From Azorinus chamasolen (taxonomy: Eukaryota; Mollusca; Bivalvia; Cardiida; Solecurtidae), in contig OY755240.1 in assembly GCA_963576725.1 (NCBI GenBank), positions 97,498,316-97,562,315 on the forward strand: 64,000 nucleotides of DNA, written 5' to 3'. The position numbers and the translations under genes are program-made. Under the pieces are notes generated by a model. That model was not told where the DNA came from, made no database searches, and saw only the letters and a program-made list of their open reading frames with translations. Positions 10,268-19,982 of this stretch are shown piece after piece; position 1 is the stretch's first letter; each line of letters opens with the position of its first letter.

Positions 10268-10720
10268 TTAACCAGTCTCATGCTGAAAACAAACTAATGT
10301 CTGTTCAACCGTTGCTTCACTGCCGTGTTGTTCGGTCATTTGGGAAACTATTGGCCGAGTCCTGATGAGACGTCGAGTTACTCGGTGTAGTCCTGGCGAG
10401 ACGTCGAGTAACTCGGTGTAGTCCTGGGGTGTAGTCCTGGTGAGACGTCGAGTTACTCGATGTAGTTCTGATGAGACGTCGAGTTACACAGTGTAGTCCT
10501 GATGAGACGTTGAGTTACTCGAGTTACTCGGTGTAGTCCTGGTGAGACGTTGAGTTACACGGTGTAGTCCTGATGAGACGTCGAGTTACACGGTGTAGTC
10601 CTGGTGAGACGTCGAGTTACTCGGTGTAGTTCTGATGAGACGTCGAGTTACTCGGTGCCTCATCCGGATCGAAGCTGTTCGCTAATGTCAGCGAAGACAC
10701 AGTTAGTATTAGAGAATGTT
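10268..10720. mobile_element. T2 element with minisatellite in its core
   Basis: The left arm (TTTAACCAGTCTCATGCTGA, GGGAAACTATTGGCCGAGT) matches T2 at 18840 and 19355, and the right arm resumes at CCTCATCCGGATCGAAGCTG then TTCGCTAATG. The usual single core is replaced by a 31-bp array. Confidence 0.75.
10355..10660. repeat. Minisatellite, 31-bp unit, from a T2 core
   Basis: About ten copies of GTGTAGTCCTGGTGAGACGT followed by CGAGTTACTCG. Apart from GTGTAGT, the unit is the T2 half-core (GGATCCTGATGAGACGCCGAGTTACTCGG without its outer part). Two shortened units occur (near 10425 and 10515). Confidence 0.9.
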
Positions 10721-10849
10721 TATATGGCAGCAGGTGTGTTGTTTATGGGCAATTACATTGGAACTCTCTGAGCACGTACTGTGTGCAAAAAATACGATGT
10801 ATTGGTTCCATGTTCAAAGCCTTGTTATTTCATTTGATGTCAAAACACA

Positions 10850-10925
10850 ATTTGAGTGTCGAACAGTTTTGGGTCGCTGAGTTACTCAATGTCTCATCTG
10901 GGTCAATCATGTTTGTAAATGTAAT
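10850..10925. mobile_element. T2 core fragment
   Basis: GTCGAACAGTTTTGGGTCGC to TCTCATCTGGGTCAATCATG, with GAGTTACTCAATG at the centre, then TTTGTAAATG. Confidence 0.6.
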
Positions 10926-11099
10926 TACGAGTTCACCCCAAGGAAATGACGAACGCTAATGTAAGAACTCGTGAAATGTCCCTGATAAATATAATTTATG
11001 TCACAGGAAACCTGATCTCTTCATTTTTTCCCTCTAGTTATTTTTGATTGTGATAAAATTGAAGGAATAAATGTACAGAAAACTTGATTGAATTATTTT

Positions 11100-11290
11100 C
11101 TTTTTGCGTGAAATAGCTCCCTGTCAATGTCGAACATTGGCGAACCTCGTCACAAACGTTACAAATGTTTTGGATCCAGATTAGATGTTGGGTAACTCGG
11201 CGACTCATCAGGATCCAAACTGTTTGATACTGTGATTGTTTTGTTTTTGAAACAAAATGAAAATTAAAAACGGAAAACGTTTGATACAAT
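11100..11290. mobile_element. T2 element, partial
   Basis: The core is ATGTTTTGGATCCAGATTAG to CATCAGGATCCAAACTGTTTG around GGGTAACTCGGCGACTC. The following TGATACTGTGATTGTTTTG and AAACAAAATGAAAATTAAAA match the T2 right arm at 33260-33320. Confidence 0.65.
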
Positions 11291-11299
11291 ACGTGACAG

Positions 11300-11440
11300 G
11301 GAAAAACAATTAACCTTTACTTCATAGATACACGTTTTAGCTGTTTACAACATATACACTACTACTACCAGTAATCACTATCATCATCATCATCAGCTGA
11401 AGACCGTCAAGTCCTTAACCGTCGTGGGGATCTGAGAGAT
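11300..11440. other. T1 tip scrap and TCA-rich microsatellite
   Basis: ATTAACCTTTACTTCATAGA (about 11310) is a T1 short end without the rest of the element. A short (ATC)n-like tract lies at 11370-11396. Confidence 0.4.
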
Positions 11441-11479
11441 ACATCAGAAGAAAGTTGTCAAACAACCATTTATATGTGT

Positions 11480-11669
11480 ACCCTTTCTATGCAGATATCC
11501 TTCAATTTGTCAGACCAGTCCTGCGTAGTTCGGTCAACAGTATCGTTACTGTTTTACCGTAATCGCAATAATTTTCAGCATGTGTGTGGATTGCTCTATT
11601 TATCACAATGGTTTCAAAACATGAGTTTTACAGAGGCGCCAAAGGCGATAGTAGGAGAGAGTGTGTTAA
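11480..11669. mobile_element. T5 element, right half
   Basis: GCTCTATTTATCACAATGGT, TTTTACAGAGGCGCCAAAGG and AGTAGGAGAGAGTGTGTTAA match the right half of T5 at 15221-15330. It ends at TTAA 11666-11669, which continues straight into P5 sequence (AAGTGGCCATC), so it inserted at the TTAA within a P5 tip. Confidence 0.65.
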
Positions 11670-11829
11670 GTGGCCATCAAAAGGTCTAATTATGGGTCTG
11701 CAAAACAGATTGTAGCTTAATGCTCCTATAGGAGCTTTCTGCCTTACTTATACCCTGGCTTAAGCAACCATCTGCTTTTAAGGCTCATATATTCAATAAA
11801 TGAATGACCGTTTATGACCGGTTCTACTA
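11666..11829. mobile_element. P5 pogo-like MITE, left tip interrupted by T5
   Basis: TTAAGTGGCCATCAAAAGGT begins the left arm. The apex TGCTCCTATAGGAGCTTTCT directly follows GTAGCTTAA, so the left inner arm has lost its GCAGGGCAAAAGTAA section. The right arm ends CATTTATGACCGGTTCTACT-like. Confidence 0.7.
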
Positions 11830-11904
11830 TAACACTTATATACATTTAATTAAAGTGGTTCTTAAACCGAACTATTTTGAAACAAATTAAAAAAACCGAT
11901 GCCT

Positions 11905-12139
11905 TTTAATCCATTCCTTTTTATGCCTTTGCAAACAGAGAAGACTCAGATCAGACAGCTCCAATAGAAACCGTCTGGTCAGGGGCTGTCGTGTTTGCTT
12001 TATTATGAAATAATAAAGGTTTGATCCTATAGCTTCGGTCATGGTCAGACTTCCCTTGTTCGTTCGTGGTGCACTTGAACATTTCATCTAATTAATATGT
12101 ATGCATTCATTACATGGCACGAATATTCACGCGGGTTAA
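11905..12139 (-). mobile_element. T1 element
   Basis: The short arm TTTTTATGCCTTTGCAAACA, core AGACTCAGATCAGACAGCTC to GGTCAGGGGCTGTCG, and long arm (GGTCATGGTCAGACTTCC, CACGAATATTCACG) end at GGGTTAA (12136-12139). Confidence 0.7.
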
Positions 12140-12248
12140 TGTTACATCTAAATACTGACTGGAACTAATTCTACATTACCTTCGTCTCGCAATACTCAAC
12201 TGGTTTTAGTTTATTGGAAGGGAGAAAATAAAAGGTTTATACACTGAT

Positions 12249-12575
12249 TAGGCACCGAATTACTCCGCGCATCATCTGAATAGACATTGAATTACTCCGC
12301 GTCTCATCTTAATAGACACAGAATTACTCCGCGCCTCATCTGAATAAACACTGAATTACTCCGCGTCTCATCTTAACAGATACCGAATTACTCCGCGTCT
12401 CATCTGAACAGATACCGAATTACTCTGCGTCTCAGATGAATAGACACTAAATTACTCCGCGTCTCAACTGAATAGACACCGAATTACTCCGCTCTCATCT
12501 GAATAGACACCGAATTACTCCGCTCTCATCTGAATAGACACCGAAATACTTCGCATCTCATCTGACTCACGATGT
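12249..12575. repeat. Minisatellite, 32-bp unit, from a T2 core
   Basis: About ten copies of ACACCGAATTACTCCGCGTC then TCATCTGAATAG. The unit is the other half of the T2 core (CGAGTTACTCGGCGTCTCATCTGG, changed). The sequence after the array (CATCTGACTCACGATGTTTGC) returns to T2-like flank. Confidence 0.9.
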
Positions 12576-12639
12576 TTGCAGGTGTTATTACAAATTCGCC
12601 CATAATTCATCTATTAATGTTCATAAAATCTGTTTTAGC

Positions 12640-12848
12640 ATTTCAATGCAGATTTTTCAAAAGTAGAATATTCCATCATTGTTTAACGGTCGAGTTAATT
12701 CAGAATAAAAGAGTATAATAATTAAACTATATAAGAGGATTTCCAAAGAAAAACAGTGCATATCCTGATCTGAGGGAGGGCCCCTCTAATCTAGGTCTAC
12801 ACTGTTTGCAAATGACGGCAATTTGGTTTGCCGCATCCAAAGGGTTAA
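12640..12848. mobile_element. T4 element
   Basis: TTCCATCATTGTTTAACGGT matches the T4 left arm at 3905. The core is AAACAGTGCATATCCTGATC to TCTAGGTCTACACTGTTTGC with GGGCCCCTCT at the apex. The right end is AAAGGGTTAA. Confidence 0.65.
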
Positions 12849-12992
12849 TTGCCTATTTTATGTTTGTTTATGGGGATAATTTGTGATATATTTCATCTTT
12901 ATCTCCATAACCTGTGTATTTTTGCACAATAAATTATTTTTATTATACATTGTAAAGGGCATCGTTTGCGTAGATACGGAGCGCGACTGCTT

Positions 12993-13228
12993 TTAACCCG
13001 TTACTTCATGAATATTCATGAAATAAATAATGACTACGAATATCAATTAGCTGACTTTTTTTATAATGAACTACGAACACAAGGGGTTTCAGTCATGGCA
13101 ATAATAAGAACCAGATCTATATTATTCCATAAGTAAAAAGAGCAGACCCTAATTAAGCGGCCCCTACTTTAGTCTCTGATCTGGGTCTGCTATGTTTGTA
13201 AATAGGTATACATGAAGTAAATGGTTAA
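12993..13228 (+). mobile_element. T1 element, complete
   Basis: TTAACCCGTTACTTCATGAA to CATGAAGTAAATGGTTAA, with TTAA at both ends. The core is AAAAAGAGCAGACCCTAATT to GATCTGGGTCTGCTATGTTTG. Confidence 0.8.
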
Positions 13229-13391
13229 AGTAATAAAAACTTAATAAAAGTAATAAAATAGTAATTGGCATTTGTAAAATAGTTTTATTGCAAACATAAT
13301 GATATCATACGTTTAGACAGAATCACAAATAAACCACTGGCTGATACAGCAAAAACTCTCTAAACAGGTATCAATTTAATAATATAAAGTA

Positions 13392-13440
13392 CAACAGAAT
13401 CTCGCTAAAGCGACCACAGACTATATTAACAAAGACGTCT
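13392..13440. mobile_element. P-type MITE left tip
   Basis: CAACAGAATCTCGCTAAAGC GACCAC (split here) is a pogo-like tip. It runs into AAGACGTCTTTAAACC, where the next T1 begins at the TTTAAA, so the P element was interrupted by T1. Confidence 0.55.
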
Positions 13441-13692
13441 TTAAACCATTCCCTCATCATAGATACGCATTCTTAACACATTTGTAAACAGAGTAGACGC
13501 AGAACAGCGGGCTCCTGTATGAGTTGTCTGAAGGGTCTGCTCTGTTCGCTTATGGAATAATATAGATTTGATGCTACAGTTTTTGTTATAGCCTAACATT
13601 CCTGCGCAATTCATATATCATTACAAAAATCTATTTAAATTCTGTTCATAACGTCAATATATTGTACATACATATGAATGAGGTGAGTGGTT
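13440..13692 (-). mobile_element. T1 element
   Basis: TTTAAACCATTCCCTCATCA at the short end; core GTAAACAGAGTAGACGCAGA to AGGGTCTGCTCTGTTCGC; long arm GATGCTACAGTTTTTGTTAT, then ATACATATGAATGAGGTG. The right end (GAGTGGTTAT) is mutated from GGTTAA. Confidence 0.7.
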
Positions 13693-13734
13693 ATACTATG
13701 AATATGACAGTTTATACGAACAATATCTGCCACC

Positions 13735-13870
13735 GCTTGATAGCTTTAGCGAATAGTTGTAATCCAGATGAGGCACCAACCAAAGCGACATCTAATCCTA
13801 GTTTACTGTTTGACACTCAGACACTGGTTTTACTGTTTGACATTCAGACACTGGTTTCTGATAAGCATAT
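13735..13870. mobile_element. T2-like core, degraded
   Basis: GCGAATAGTTGTAATCCAGATG then a disordered CGACATCTAATCCTAGTTTACTG. The phrase TTTACTGTTTGACATTCAGACACTGG is present in two near copies (13801-13855). Confidence 0.35.
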
Positions 13871-13876
13871 TGCCAT

Positions 13877-14107
13877 TTAATCTTTTACTCCATGAATATT
13901 CATGTAGGAAATGAATATCGATCAGATTGTTTTTTACAATGGCTCATGAACACATATATTTTCGGCTATGACAATGGCTGCATCATTATATCTATAGTAT
14001 TTTCATGAGCAAACAGAGCAGACCTGATCAGACAGCGCCTACAGCCGTTTGATCTTGTTCTACTATGTAAACGCATTGGTATGCGTGTTTATGGAGTAAA
14101 GGGTTAA
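13877..14107 (+). mobile_element. T1 element, complete
   Basis: TTAATCTTTTACTCCATGAA to TATGGAGTAAAGGGTTAA. The core is GCAAACAGAGCAGACCTGAT to TTGTTCTACTATGTAAACG. The long arm has lost about 12 bp around the usual TAATGACGTCA. Confidence 0.8.
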
Positions 14108-14176
14108 GACATGAAACAGGTGACATTTTTGCAGGCAAATCATACTTATCTACAGCTAATTACATGAAACACACTT

Positions 14177-14452
14177 CTAACCCTTTACCTGATATAACCG
14201 CGCCCATGAACGTCAATGCAAACAGAGTAGAACTGTATAGTACAAGAGCCAGCTTAATAAAAGGGCCTTAAAATGGATTCTTTTTCAACCCATCTAGTAT
14301 GATAGGAATCATGTTCTGCTCTGTTTGATAATCCAAATATATTTAAATAGTATATGCCATTGCGAAAACATACTGTGTTCATATACCATTATAAAAGTTA
14401 AGCCAATAAATATTCATTTCTTACATGAATATTCACCAGGTCAAGAGTTTAA
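14177..14452 (-). mobile_element. T1 element with altered core
   Basis: CTAACCCTTTACCTGATATA to AGGTCAAGAGTTTAA. The core flanks GCAAACAGAGTAGA and TGTTCTGCTCTGTTTG are kept, but the hairpin between them is replaced or expanded by about 80 bp of unrelated sequence (14235-14305). The long arm retains CTTACATGAATATTCACC. Confidence 0.7.
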
Positions 14453-14585
14453 CGTAATGAATTCATATCGCACTTCTCGACCTCGATTCTCGATGCGTCT
14501 GCTCTGGATCTAAACTGACAGCATAATGACTGTATTTGACGTCAACTGTAAGCAAAACTTTTATAGTTTCGCTTATGGTGTAACA

Positions 14586-14788
14586 CTGTAAAACCTCGTT
14601 AATGCGGCAACAAAATTCATCAGCATAGGAGTCTGTAAAAGCAGTCGGTTGCTTTATGCTGGGCAATATTAATGCAGAAAGCTCTTATAGAAAATTTCTA
14701 CATAAATTTTGTCCTGCTTGAAGCTACCATCTGTTTAAAATCCAGACTTATGCTTAATTTCACTCATCGTGTTACAGGGGTTTTTACT
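14586..14788. mobile_element. P-type pogo-like MITE
   Basis: The left tip CTGTAAAACCTCGTTAATGC, inner arms CGGTTGCTTTATGCTGGGCA and GTCCTGCTTGAAGCTACCAT, and apex GAAAGCTCTTATAGAAAATT show a worn P2/P5 intermediate. The right tip is GTTACAGGGGTTTTTACTA-like. Confidence 0.7.
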
Positions 14789-15026
14789 ATACTCCAAGTG
14801 GGCAATTTTCGTTCATCGAAGCCACATATTGATAACTGAAGCTTTTAATTACATCCCTCATACCCGGAGTCCACGTTTAGGAATCACATAAAGTAACTGT
14901 CCTTCGCTAAACGTGTCGTCTGCTGCATATAATAGAGTTTGCCGTCTGCTGCATTTCATAGAGCTGGTCGTCTGCTACATGTCATAGAGCCCATTTTTCT
15001 TTTAATATCTCCTAAAATACAATGAA

Positions 15027-15095
15027 TGTGTCAAACAGTTTGGATCTTAACCAGACGCCTATTTACCGTGTGTCTCAGTTGAATCCAAACTGTTT
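15027..15095. mobile_element. T2 core
   Basis: GTGTCAAACAGTTTGGATCT to GTTGAATCCAAACTGTTTGT around AGACGCCTATTTACCGTGTGTCTC. The repeated GCCGTCTGCTGCAT / TGGTCGTCTGCTACAT phrases at 14920-14990 just before it are a short degenerate tandem repeat. Confidence 0.7.
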
Positions 15096-15104
15096 GTACA
15101 TGTT

Positions 15105-15330
15105 ATCTCATTCCCTCCCAGACTATTTTTAGACCCAACTTCTTTGAATAAATATATTGAAAAGGAACAGTAACTATAAAAAAGGAGAAATTTAGAATTG
15201 TGTAGTTTTTAAATCATTGTGATAAATAGAGCATTTGCCCGAAGGGAGCAAATGCTCTATTTATCAAAATGGTTTCCAAAGTGAGTTTTACAGAGGCGCA
15301 ATAAGGCGTTAGTAGAAGATAATTGGTTAA
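15105..15330. mobile_element. T5 element with perfect 45-bp hairpin
   Basis: CATTCCCTCCCAGACTATTT begins it and ATAATTGGTTAA ends it. The central hairpin at 15221-15265 pairs GATAAATAGAGCATTTGCCC with its exact complement over GAAGG. The outer arms contain TAGACCCAACTTCTTTG and TTTTACAGAGGCGCAATAAG. Confidence 0.75.
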
Positions 15331-15396
15331 AACAAATCCACAAAAACAAACACACTCCTTTAAAACGTTACCATGAAATTATAAATGACTTTTACG

Positions 15397-15460
15397 AGCA
15401 CAGTTTGATTCCTAGTGAGACATCCAGTTACTGGTTGTCTCATCAAGATGCACTATGACA
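15397..15460. mobile_element. T2 core, degraded
   Basis: GCACAGTTTGATTCCTAGTG AGAC (split) to GTCTCATCAAGATGCACTATG around CCAGTTACTGG. Confidence 0.5.
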
Positions 15461-15708
15461 CTAAGATTGAATTTTGTAGGGATAGAAAATAAACGGAAAA
15501 TGTATATTGTCAAATGAAACCGACAGCATAATGTGTCTAGTCTGCTGAACATTATCCTGTCAGTTATTCATTGGCTTACTTGCATTTGAAAACAGCTTGG
15601 ATCTAGCGTCAGGCGTCAGCGACTGATTCGGTCTCCAGTTCTTAGGTTCTTGGCGAAGAGTGTTGTAATAGATCCAGAACTGAGCAGGGTTGTTTTTGGT
15701 ACATGGAT

Positions 15709-15942
15709 TGACTCTTTCACCGCCGCGTCTTGCAGGGATTGCTTCAATGGGCGAATCTTTGAAAACTTTTGCAAACAGTTTGGGTCTCTATGAGGTACCG
15801 AGCAAATTGACGTCTTGTCAGGATCCAAACTGTTTGACACACCACTTACGTTTTATAGAAGAAACTGGGCGAAAGTCTTCCCTGAAACGTCAAGCAGACG
15901 ACATTGTGTGCAGACACCAATGTTTGGTGCCAGAAGAGTTAA
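15709..15942. mobile_element. T2 element, second subtype
   Basis: GACTCTTTCACCGCCGCG matches the CTCTTTCGCTGCC end of the copy at 33154, and the right end GTGCCAGAAGAGTTAA closes at TTAA. The core is GCAAACAGTTTGGGTCTCTA to GTCAGGATCCAAACTGTTTG. The right arm holds CAAGCAGACGACATTGTGTG. A preceding T2 scrap (GAAAACAGCTTGGATCTAGC) lies at 15588-15610. Confidence 0.7.
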
Positions 15943-16504
15943 AGTTAATATTCGAGTTTCGTCTGATATCTTACAAGAGAACTGCTAGTCTCTCGACGTA
16001 TATTGTTTCAGATCGTAATTAGTGAAATGATGGTGCGCGGCTGAGCGGAAGTGATGGGGAATAGTTTTCAGAGAACCAGCTTTTTGCAAAAAAGTATCAT
16101 TTACCGTGCCGTCAATATCGTGATGAACGCGGGGTGGTATCGTCATTAAATATAGAAAATCTGAAATCAGCCAAGACAAATTGTCATTTAGACAATTTAT
16201 GTAATACACTAGGCGCTTTGTAGGCAGCTAGCAGAAATGGTTTTCGAGGCGTAATTGCGAGCTTTTGTCGTAAATGATGTATTCTAAAAGGTTGATTATG
16301 GTGATATCAAAGTCTTAATAGATAGTTAGGCGAAATATATTAGGTAAAAGTATACAAACAATGGATAAACGGAGCCAATTAATGTAAAATACGGCGAATT
16401 TATTCAGTTTAAAGTGTACTGCAAACTTGTCTGAATAAATAAGTATGTGGATAGGTTTGAGACTAACCCATTCTCAGATTGCCTTTTGATACAAGTATGT
16501 GATT
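15943..16504. other. Low-copy interval
   Basis: No repeat family or credible frame recognised. The segment 16020-16260 has few AT runs and might be single copy. Confidence 0.45.
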
Positions 16505-16745
16505 GATTACTCCTATCGTCCATGAATATTAATTTAAGAATTTATTTCTGCATGCATTTTCATACACTGTGTTGTTACCATCGCATATTTACAAAGAAAT
16601 ATTTGGCTGTGACATAAAATTCATATCTGAATATATCTACCCAAAAGCAAACAAAAAGACCCTGGTCCTGTATGAGCCTGGTCCTGTATGAGCTACATGA
16701 TCTGAGTCAACTCTGTTTGCAAAGGTACCAACACTTACCTGTATG
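16505..16745 (+). mobile_element. T1 element, worn
   Basis: CGTCCATGAATATTAATTTA begins the long arm. The core AAAGCAAACAAAAAGACCCT to AGTCAACTCTGTTTGC has a duplicated apex: CCTGGTCCTGTATGAG twice in tandem (16668-16700). Confidence 0.65.
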
Positions 16746-16922
16746 ATGGAAATGGTACAGTAACAATTGTAACTGATACCTCAACATGAGCTTTGAACAC
16801 AGGTTCATAATTGTGTCTGTATACTGCTGACTAAAACATTACTACGAATAACTTCTGTATACTTGCGTAAATAACCCAAATAAAACTTTATTATCTCTGA
16901 AACAAAACTATGGAGATGTATA

Positions 16923-17195
16923 TTAAACATTCACTTCATATATACGTTTTTAACGCCTTAGAACAGAGTAGAACAAGATCAGACAGCTCATGTAGGAGTT
17001 ATCTGAACAAGATCAGACAGCTCATGTAGGAGTCATCTGAACATAGTCTACTCTGTTCGCTTATGATATAATATAGATCTGATTCCACATTTTCTACCAT
17101 GACCACATTTTTACGTCTCAAGCCATTATAAAAATAATCTAATGCAATATTCATGTTATTGTTTTTAAAATGAATATTCATTAAACAAAGGATTA
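16923..17195 (-). mobile_element. T1 element with duplicated core half
   Basis: Starts TTAAACATTCACTTCATATA. The phrase CAAGATCAGACAGCTCATGT followed by AGGAGTTATCTGAA occurs twice in tandem (33-34 bp), an early step of core amplification. The long arm then runs ATTCCACATTTTCTACCATG to AATGAATATTCATTAAACAA. Confidence 0.75.
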
Positions 17196-17380
17196 CATCG
17201 TATACTCCTTCTACAACATGCATGTAACTGCTAAAACACACACTCGAAACTAAGAAACCCGTAAACCTAGATCAATCATGGCTGAGTGTATCTGACTTCA
17301 AATAGCCGAAAACGTGTTCGTATGTGATGCAAACATTATAAAACATAAAATACTGAAAAGTGAGAACAGATTAAAATAAC

Positions 17381-17480
17381 GTGTGAGTATCTAATATAAC
17401 GTGTGAGTATCTAATATAACGATGTTAGTATCTAATATAACGTGTGAGTATCTAATATAACGTGTGAGTATCTAATATCA
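17381..17480. repeat. Tandem repeat, 20-bp unit, five copies
   Basis: The unit is GTGTGAGTATCTAATATAAC; the third copy reads GATGTTAGTATCTAATATAA and the last ends ATATCA. Confidence 0.9.
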
Positions 17481-17662
17481 TGAACATAATTATGAGCCTT
17501 GGACATTTCACACAACCTAGAACCGGACAAACTGCCGCCCACACAATTTTCGGACACACATTTACCCATATGATAGTGAAAAAAGATGTCTGCTTAAGAT
17601 CCGATCTAAGACTACATTCTTATTTTTCCTTAACACCCCGGCTTTTGAGAAGCTACAGGCCG

Positions 17663-17926
17663 AATGTCAAACAGCTTGGATCATCTACATCTTTATTAAA
17701 CGCCATTGCAAACAGGCTAGTGTCAGATCAGACGGCTCCTGTATAAGCTGTCTGGTCAGGGTCTGATATCTTTGCGTCTGATATAATATAGACTTGAGTC
17801 TGTAGGTTCTGCAATGGCCAAAAATACCCGTGTCCATAGGCTGTTATGGCAATGAACCTAATGAAACTAATTAATATTCATGATGTCATCAATTCTTTCA
17901 TGAGTATTCATGGAGTGAAGGGTTAA
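17663..17926 (-). mobile_element. T2 half-core joined to T1 element
   Basis: AATGTCAAACAGCTTGGATC is a T2 half-core. At 17696 TTAAACGCCATTGCAAACAG starts T1, with core GATCAGACGGCTCCTGTATA to GGTCAGGGTCTGATATC, long arm TTCTGCAATGGCCAAAAATA, and end GAGTGAAGGGTTAA. Confidence 0.75.
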
Positions 17927-17942
17927 GTATAACATGCATCAG

Positions 17943-18120
17943 TATCCATGCTTATAAAACTTTTAGTTGAGTCTGAGTTCGTTCTCAAGTTTTTGATTGG
18001 TCAGGTTTGAGCCTCTGGCTCAAAGCTGACCAATCAAAAGCTTGAGAACTCAAATCTGACCAATCAAAAGCTTGAGAACGAACTCGGACTCAACTAAAAA
18101 GTTTTATAAGCATGGACCCA
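17943..18120 (+). mobile_element. FB1 foldback element
   Basis: TATCCATGCTTATAAAACTT and AGTTTTATAAGCATGGACCC are inverted ends. The arms carry GAGTTCGTTCTCAAG, GATTGGTCAG and the centre GAGCCTCTGGCTCAAA. The right arm repeats CTGACCAATCAAAAGCTTGA in tandem, so the element is asymmetric. Each copy offers several CCAAT motifs. Confidence 0.85.
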
Positions 18121-18181
18121 AAAATGTTTCGAACATGCGTCCCCTGTAGCATGATAAAGACCGTTGCAACTTGAAATACAA

Positions 18182-18361
18182 CAGAACCTGTCCTAAGTGA
18201 CCATTCATTTATTGAACATAGGAGCTCTAAAAAGCAGGTGGTTGTTTAATGCAGGGCAAAAGTAATGCAGAACGCTCCTATATAAACTTTCTGTATTACT
18301 TTTGACCACCTGCCCCATACTTTGACCTCTTTTTGTTGACCTAACAAGACAGGTTCTACTG
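18182..18361. mobile_element. P5 pogo-like MITE
   Basis: CAGAACCTGTCCTAAGTGAC to ACAAGACAGGTTCTACTG. The left inner arm is intact (GGTGGTTGTTTAATGCAGGG); the right inner arm skips CCTGCATTAAGC, so the hairpin base is broken. The tail contains a TTGACC repeat instead of the usual tip spacer. Confidence 0.75.
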
Positions 18362-18479
18362 TATGACGTTTTCTGATGAATTTCCACACTTGGAATAGTA
18401 CACTTTTGCTGCTGCGTACTGTCGTCTGCAAAATGCTTCACCGTCCAATGTTTAAACCACATAACTCTGGTATGAAACA

Positions 18480-18710
18480 TTCTGGATCCTGTCGTCTGAC
18501 ACAGATTTACACGCCATTAAACCTTTTGGATCCTGCCTGACACATATTTACGCGGTATCAAATATTCTGGATCCTGCTTGATACAGATTACCACGGTATC
18601 AAATATTCTGGATCCTGCCTGACACAGATTTACACGCCATCAAACCTTCTGGATCCTGCCTGACACAGATTTACTCGGCATCTCATCTAGATCTACAACC
18701 GTACGCAAAG
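18480..18710. repeat. Minisatellite, 41-bp unit, from T2 sequence
   Basis: About five copies of TTCTGGATCCTGCCTGACAC then AGATTTACACGCCATCAAACC. The last copy runs directly into TTTACTCGGCATCTCATCTAG, the normal second half of a T2 core, showing the array grew from the first half. Confidence 0.85.
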
Positions 18711-18839
18711 CTGATCAGAGATTCGCCCATCTCGGTCAAGGAGTAGCATCAATGTAGCTCCACATGGTGGAATAAACAGGGTATGTTTCCGCTAATGCTT
18801 GTCTCCCATGGCGACTGTTGGCATCCATGGTTACATTAC

Positions 18840-19050
18840 TTAACCCTTACCTTGTTTTTAAAAAATAACGACAGCCCAAATGTTGATATGGTCCAAGTTT
18901 GACCACTGCCGATGCTATAAATCTGTTGAGAAACTATTGGCTACGTGTCAAACAGTGTGGACCCTTGTAAGACGCCGAGTTACACGACGTTTCGTCTGGA
19001 CCCAAGCCGTTTGCAAAAGCGATGCACGTCACGAATACCGGGATATGGGC
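18840..19050. mobile_element. T2 element
   Basis: TTAACCCTTACCTTG starts it. The arm has GACCACTGCCGATG and GAGAAACTATTGGCTACGTG; the core is TCAAACAGTGTGGACCCTTG to CGTCTGGACCCAAGCCGTTTG around GACGCCGAGTTACACGACG. The right end GGGCTAAAAC is one base short of the family end. Confidence 0.75.
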
Positions 19051-19354
19051 TAAAACAATAACGAAATTCGAGAAAAGGCACGCTCATCTATAAATCAGCA
19101 TATTACTTATGCTTGGTTCCTCGAAATGCGAATAAACACATATCAACTTCCAAGAACCGAGAAAACCAATCGAGTTGATGGATTCTGCTACCATTTTCGA
19201 CGCAACCCACGACCAAATGTAATTATCATGATCAGACTGAGCAAACAGTTTGATCGCCCGCTTGACAAGCATGTCATTAAGCGTCATGCATGCTAGGGTT
19301 GGATATTTTTATTCAACTTTCATCATACATGAACTATGTTGTAATTCAATAAAA

Positions 19355-19680
19355 TTAACCCTTAGACAGCTACAATTATGTCCGCTCAAACGCTGTTACT
19401 TCTTTCTTACCTTTGGGAAACTATTGGTCAAGTGTCATACAGCTTGGATCCTGATAAGACGCCGAGTTACTCGGCATCTCATCTGGGTCCATGCTTATCA
19501 AACTTTTAGTTGAGTCTAAATTCGTTCTCAAGTTTTTGATTGGTCAGATTTGAGCCTTTGGCTCAAATCTGACCAATCAAAAGCTTGAGAACTCAAATCT
19601 GACCAATCAAAAGCTTGAGAACGAACTCAGACTCAGTTCTTTGCAAATGCTACTAAGGTAGGACTTACGGGACTGTTTTA
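19355..19680. mobile_element. T2 element interrupted by FB1
   Basis: TTAACCCTTAGACAGCTACA starts the element and GTGTCATACAGCTTGGATCC to ACTCGGCATCTCATCTGG forms most of its core. FB1 then intervenes and the core closes with TTCTTTGCAAATGC. Confidence 0.75.
19484..19636 (+). mobile_element. FB1 element nested in T2
   Basis: GTCCATGCTTATCAAACTTT opens it; the centre GAGCCTTTGGCTCAAA and repeated CTGACCAATCAAAAGCTTGA follow. The right tip is missing after CGAACTCAGACTCAG, so this copy is truncated at the T2 boundary. Confidence 0.8.
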
Positions 19681-19761
19681 GAACTAGACGCATAGAATAG
19701 CATTTGTTTATCGCGCATGCGTATCCCGTCTTTTTTAAGATATAAGTGTCTAATGGAGGAA

Positions 19762-19967
19762 CATTGAAGTCTCGCTAAAGCAACCATATAATTGTAACAC
19801 ACGAGTCTTTAAAAGAAGGTGGTTGATTAATGCAGGTCAAATGTAATACAGAAAAATCCAATATGAGCCTTATGCATAAACTTTTATATTGCATTAAGAA
19901 ACCACCATAATAAACCAGAACTAGACGTGTTTTGAGAGGTTGTATTAGCGAGTCTGTATTGTATTAT
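19762..19967. mobile_element. P-type pogo-like MITE
   Basis: Left tip GAAGTCTCGCTAAAGCAACC; inner arms GGTGGTTGATTAATGCAGGT and ATTGCATTAAGAAACCACCA; right tip GTTGTATTAGCGAGTCTGTA. The apex AATCCAATATGAGCCTT has lost its symmetry. Confidence 0.7.
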
Positions 19968-19982
19968 ATTTTTCATGCTTTT

